From assembly GCF_014646235.1 (NCBI RefSeq), contig NZ_BMNB01000006.1, positions 1 through 64,000 of the forward strand: 64,000 nucleotides of DNA, read 5' to 3'. Each line of letters begins with the position of its first letter. The first letter of the stretch is position 1. The DNA comes from Micromonospora sonchi (lineage in GTDB: Bacteria; Actinomycetota; Actinomycetes; Mycobacteriales; Micromonosporaceae). Below are positions 60,406 through 64,000 of this stretch, in pieces. The notes under the pieces were generated by a model that was not told where the DNA came from, did not search any database, and saw only the letters and a program-made list of their open reading frames with translations. A program made the position numbers and the translations under genes.

Positions 60406-62826
60406 TCAGGAGAACCGGACCTTGGTGTTGATGCCCTTCTGTTCGAGCACCTTGATCTTGGTGCCGGTGGCCGGGAGCTTGACGCCGTGGTTCGGCAGCT
60501 CCGGGAACCAGTACTGCTTCGTGTCGTCGAACAGCGGCTGCGCGGCCTGCCCGCGGATGTGCTGCGGCTGGCTGTTCAGGTGCAGCGTGAAGGAGTCCGC
60601 CTTCTTCAGGCTGAACGGCGCGTCGTAGACCTGGATCCGGGCCCGCCAGGGCCGCCCGGTCAGGTTGTAGATCGGCCGGGGGCGGGAGTCGATGATCAGG
60701 TTCCGGCCCTCGCCCGGGTGTGCGAACGTGTCGTTCTCCGCCCACCGGGTGTTCCAGTACGAGATCAGCAGACCCTCCTGGTACGGGTAGTGGTCCACGT
60801 AGTCCGGCTTGGTGTTGGCGTACCCGAAGAAGTACGGGCCGGTCTTGAGGTACTTGTCGTACGAGATGTACTGCCGGGTGCCCGCGATGTAGTAGTTCGC
60901 GAAGCTGCGCGTGTAACTCTCCTCGACCACCTCGAAGCCGCCGGCCAGCATCCAGCCCGCCCCGCCGTCCTCGGCGCCGTCGGTGAAGACCGTCTCGCCG
61001 TCGGCGGTCAGGGTGATCGCGTCACCGAAGAACCCGCCCTCGGAGACCGCGCCGTCGGTCTGGTAGCGCAGCCGGAACCCGACGACGTCGCCGACCACCG
61101 CGTCCAGCGGGATCTGGATGTCCACCCACTCGTCCTCGGAGCTGCCGTACAGGGCGAAGCGGCCGGGGGAGATCTCCTTCAACGGCTCACCGTCGACCGT
61201 GCCGGGCTGTGGGGTCCAGGTCTGCCCACCGTCGGTCGAGGTCTCGAAGAAGAGGTAGTCGTACTCCTCCTCGATGCTGTAGCGGCCCTTCAGCGACACT
61301 GCCGCCGACGACTTCCCGGTCAGGTCGAACGACCGGGTCAGGGTGCTGTTCAGGTCGTCGGCGTTGCCGGAGAAGAACTGCCTGGCGCCCTCGAACGGCG
61401 CGCCGTTGTCGAAGGTGTACTCCCGCTCGGGCAGCACCACCACGGCGGCCTGGGCCTCCTCGGTGTGGTACTCCTGCGGGCCGAGGACCAGGGTGCGCTT
61501 CTCCCCGGCCCGGATCACCTCGTAGTCGAGCCAGCCGAGCTGGAGCTTGTTCCAGGCGCCCAGGTCGCCACCGCGCTCGCCGATGCCGCCGTCGTTCTTG
61601 GCGCCGAGCCGGCTCTGGGCCATCAGGGTCCAGTGCTCGTTGTTGTTGTCGCCGCCGCTGATGACGTTGTAGTCGTCGGGCAGGCCGAGGTCGTGGGCGT
61701 ACTCGTGGTAGAAGACGCTGCGCCCGCCGTTCTCGGGCTGGATGGTGTAGTCGCCGATCCAGACACCGGTGTTGCCGATCTGGGTGCCGCCGGCCGGGAA
61801 GTTCGCCGGGCCGGTGCGACCCTGGTCGGTGGCGTACGCGTACCAGCGGTGGCTCCAGATGGCGTCCTCGCCGTAGAGCGGGTCACCGTCGGCCATGTCG
61901 CCGCCGGCGTGCACGATCTGGAAGTGGTCGATGTAGCCGTCCGGCTCGTTGAAGTCGCCGTCACCGTCGTGGTCGTACCGGTCCCACCGGTCCATCGCCC
62001 GCACGTCGGCGGCGATCTCCGCGTCGGTCCGGCCGGCGGCCCGCTGGTCGGCGACCCACTGGTTGGCCGCGTCGCGCACCAGCGCCCACACGTTGGAGCA
62101 GATGATCTGTTCACACGGGTAGCCGCTGGAGCGGCCGTACCGGGCCTGGTTGTAGTTGACCCTGACCCAGTTGGTGACCACACCGTCGACGCTGTAGCGG
62201 CCGGAGGACTGGGCCTCGTAGTACTGCTTCACCGACTCGACGCCCGGCCCGGTGCCGAAGTAGAGCTTCCGGTAGTGGTCGGCGTCGTAGTTCGGCTGCC
62301 AGACGGTGGAGTTGTCCACCCGGCGGTCCGGCTTCGGGATCTCGTTGTGCAGCGGCCCGTCGAAGCGCGCCGGGCCGGGCACTTCGGGGTCGGTGTCCCG
62401 GTCGGGGAAGTTCGGGTGCCGTTCGTTGCCGAACTCGGCGAGGATCACGAAGATCTGGTCGGTCTTCTCCCGGGACAGCTCGACGTACTGCTTCTCGGTG
62501 GGGCCTTTGCCGCGTTTGGTGGTCCGGGCGTCGCGACCGGCCTTGCCGCCACGGATGGCCCGGTCGCCGACCTTGACCACGGTGCTGCCGTTGATCCGTT
62601 CCGCCGTGGCGCGGCCTGAGAGCACCTCGCTCAGACCCTCCTGACGCAGGGCGCGGCGCTTCTCCTCCAGCGGATTCGGCAGGTCGTGTTCGGCGTGGGC
62701 GGGCTCGGCGACCGACGGGACGGCCGTCGGCGACTCGGCCACCGGCGCGGCGGCGGCCGATGCGCCGACCGTCAGCCCGGTCGCCGTCAATGAGAGCCCG
62801 AGCAGACCCACTGCGACTTTCCGCAC
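60406..62826 (-). CDS. Secreted M6-family (immune inhibitor A-like) metalloprotease
   Basis: 806 residues. Signal peptide about 1-27 (VAVGLLGLSLTATGLTVGAS). Propeptide to about 105, then the catalytic domain with zinc motif HEYAHDLGLPDDYN (HExxH...D) and an acidic, Ca-binding-like DHDGDGDFNEPDGYIDHF upstream. MAQSRLG, AWNKLQLGWLDY are family blocks. The C-terminal half contains a MAM/jelly-roll-like region (FFETSTDGGQTWTPQPGT) and a beta domain. GTG 62826 has GGAGGT five bases ahead; an upstream ATG (62904) is not needed. Leftward, monocistronic, with a palindromic terminator. Confidence 0.93.
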   Translation of the reverse strand: MRKVAVGLLGLSLTATGLTVGASAAAAPVAESPTAVPSVAEPAHAEHDLPNPLEEKRRALRQEGLSEVLSGRATAERINGSTVVKVGDRAIRGGKAGRDARTTKRGKGPTEKQYVELSREKTDQIFVILAEFGNERHPNFPDRDTDPEVPGPARFDGPLHNEIPKPDRRVDNSTVWQPNYDADHYRKLYFGTGPGVESVKQYYEAQSSGRYSVDGVVTNWVRVNYNQARYGRSSGYPCEQIICSNVWALVRDAANQWVADQRAAGRTDAEIAADVRAMDRWDRYDHDGDGDFNEPDGYIDHFQIVHAGGDMADGDPLYGEDAIWSHRWYAYATDQGRTGPANFPAGGTQIGNTGVWIGDYTIQPENGGRSVFYHEYAHDLGLPDDYNVISGGDNNNEHWTLMAQSRLGAKNDGGIGERGGDLGAWNKLQLGWLDYEVIRAGEKRTLVLGPQEYHTEEAQAAVVVLPEREYTFDNGAPFEGARQFFSGNADDLNSTLTRSFDLTGKSSAAVSLKGRYSIEEEYDYLFFETSTDGGQTWTPQPGTVDGEPLKEISPGRFALYGSSEDEWVDIQIPLDAVVGDVVGFRLRYQTDGAVSEGGFFGDAITLTADGETVFTDGAEDGGAGWMLAGGFEVVEESYTRSFANYYIAGTRQYISYDKYLKTGPYFFGYANTKPDYVDHYPYQEGLLISYWNTRWAENDTFAHPGEGRNLIIDSRPRPIYNLTGRPWRARIQVYDAPFSLKKADSFTLHLNSQPQHIRGQAAQPLFDDTKQYWFPELPNHGVKLPATGTKIKVLEQKGINTKVRFS

Positions 62827-62997
62827 GTGGTACCTCCGGATCGAGGGAACCGACCCATCGGGGGTTGTGGGCCGGTGGAATGGCCTCCGCGAAAATGGGG
62901 CCACTGGTGAACCTAGGCACTACCGGGGCCGGTGGGAAGGGGTCTGCGTCGATTTGATGAGGGTCTCTTCGTGGCGGGGCCGCGCCGAAACGACGAC

Positions 62998-63025
62998 GGG
63001 TGGCGGTCCGTGTGGACCGCCACCC
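62998..63025 (-). terminator. Terminator of the acetyl-CoA synthetase gene
   Basis: GGGTGGCGGTCC (62998-63009) and GGACCGCCACCC (63014-63025), a perfect 12-bp stem with loop GTGT, 21 bases beyond the stop of the leftward acs gene. Confidence 0.8.
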
Positions 63026-63046
63026 GTACCGGTGGTACGCCTGCCG

Positions 63047-64000
63047 TCAGTCCTCGTCGGACTTGCCGCCGCTCATGCCGGACGCGATCAACTCCATCAC
63101 GGACGAGTCCTGCAACGTCGTCACGTCGCCCAGCGACCGGTTCTCCGCCACGTCCCGCAGCAGGCGACGCATGATCTTGCCCGACCGGGTCTTCGGCAGC
63201 TCCGGCACCAGCATGATCTGTCGGGGCTTGGCGATCGGCCCGAGCGTCCTCGCCACGTGGGCCCGCAGGTCGGCGATGAGCTGCTCGCCCGCCTCCCCGG
63301 AGATCTCCGCGCTGCCACGCGGAATGGCGAAGGCGACGATCGCCTGGCCGGTGGTCGGGTCGGTGGCGCCGACCACCGCCGCCTCCGCCACCGACGGGTG
63401 CGACACCAGCGCCGACTCCACCTCCGTGGTGGAGATGTTGTGCCCCGACACCAGCATCACGTCGTCGACCCGGCCGAGCAGCCAGATGTGCCCGTCGTCG
63501 TCCTTCTTCGCCCCGTCCCCGGCGAAGTAGACCCACTCCCCGCCGGTGGCGCCACCCGCGCCCGCGCCAAAGCGCGACCAGTACGTCTCGAGGAACCGGT
63601 TGTCGTCGCCCCAGACCGTCCGCAGCATCGACGGCCACGGCTCACGCAGCACCAGGTAGCCACCGCCGCCGTTCGGCACCGACTGGCCCTGGTCGTCGAC
63701 CACGTCGGCGTCGACGCCGGGCAGCGGGGCCATCGCCGAGCCCGGCTTGGCGGCCGTGACACCCGGCAGCGGCGAGATCATGATCGCGCCGGTCTCGGTC
63801 TGCCACCAGGTGTCCACCACGGGCAGTTCGCCGTGGCCGACGTGCTGCCGGTACCACATCCACGCCTCGGGGTTGATCGGTTCGCCGACACTGCCCAACA
63901 GCCGCAGCGAGGACAACTCGTACCCGGCGGGGATCTCCTCACCCCACTTCATCATCGTCCGGATCAGGGTGGGCGCGGTGTAGAGGATGGTGACCCGGTA
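63047..64000 (-). CDS. acs: Acetyl-CoA synthetase, C-terminal half (runs off the right edge)
   Basis: 317 residues visible; the 5' half lies outside the window. AMP-forming acetate:CoA ligase. Visible motifs: YRVTILYTAPTLIRTMMKWG at the edge, SVGEPINPEAW, DTWWQTETG (adenylate-forming core), YFAGDGAKKDDDGHIWLLGR with the hinge Asp, VDDVMLVSGHNISTTEVESA, and the acetylation-site region PKTRSGKIMRRLLR with the catalytic Lys. A Gly/Ala-rich loop (FGAGAGGATGGEW) is inserted between EETYWSRF-like and VYFAGD blocks. The gene ends with GMSGGKSDED and a hairpin terminator. Confidence 0.96.
   Translation of the reverse strand, partial: YRVTILYTAPTLIRTMMKWGEEIPAGYELSSLRLLGSVGEPINPEAWMWYRQHVGHGELPVVDTWWQTETGAIMISPLPGVTAAKPGSAMAPLPGVDADVVDDQGQSVPNGGGGYLVLREPWPSMLRTVWGDDNRFLETYWSRFGAGAGGATGGEWVYFAGDGAKKDDDGHIWLLGRVDDVMLVSGHNISTTEVESALVSHPSVAEAAVVGATDPTTGQAIVAFAIPRGSAEISGEAGEQLIADLRAHVARTLGPIAKPRQIMLVPELPKTRSGKIMRRLLRDVAENRSLGDVTTLQDSSVMELIASGMSGGKSDED

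Overview
The window is high-GC actinobacterial DNA with strong third-position GC, GTG starts used almost as often as ATG, and many four-base stop/start overlaps. The gene set points to a Micromonosporaceae member (Micromonospora or a close relative): futalosine-route menaquinone genes beside a complete complex I operon, XRE/DUF397 pairs, mycosin and WXG100 genes, and several families of intergenic palindromes. This placement is an inference from gene content; no rRNA or tRNA gene is present.

Layout. 1-2.4 kb: a proline-rich protein running off the left edge and a secreted NlpC/P60 hydrolase, both leftward. 2.6-10.1 kb: mqnE, two small membrane proteins, a secreted M14 carboxypeptidase, then a cobalamin riboswitch and vitamin B12 uptake genes btuF-btuC-btuD. 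10.1-13.2 kb: a VOC protein, an ABC export pair and the decayed remains of a HelD/UvrD-like helicase gene. 13.2-16.3 kb: mqnA, an intergenic palindrome with G-rich repeats, and two tandem beta-lactamase-fold proteins. 16.6-20.4 kb: paaABCDE for phenylacetyl-CoA epoxidation. 20.5-23.6 kb: a small accessory island with an XRE/DUF397 pair, a decayed gene with an in-frame stop, and an HTH/PIN toxin-antitoxin module. 23.7-46.4 kb: mqnC, an LPVTG surface protein, menG, menJ, nuoA-N and a polyprenyl diphosphate synthase. 46.4-52.1 kb: MFS transporter, IclR regulator, a PhoX-like gene remnant, an ECF sigma/anti-sigma pair, RarD, GNAT and a holin-like protein. 52.2-59.4 kb: a partial type VII secretion locus (eccE, two WXG100 genes, mycP) with a 900-residue SseB-domain protein and a small overlapping partner. 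59.4-64 kb: an alpha/beta hydrolase lacking its nucleophile, an M6-type metalloprotease and the C-terminal part of acetyl-CoA synthetase.

The unifying theme is respiration. mqnE, mqnA and mqnC make the naphthoquinone ring, a long-chain prenyl diphosphate synthase supplies the side chain, MenG methylates and MenJ partly saturates it, and complex I reduces the product. mqnB, mqnD and the prenyltransferase are not in the window. Other modules sit between these genes.

The main surprises are: an ECF sigma factor whose only sensible start is AUC; three gene remnants (HelD-like, PhoX-like, and an unidentified gene with an internal TGA); a repeat pair that has replaced the start of btuC; TAnnnT boxes 6-7 bases before start codons of mqnA, mqnC and others, suggesting leaderless mRNAs; a 27-codon ORF bridging nuoL and nuoM; and a possible secreted effector/immunity pair in the type VII locus.
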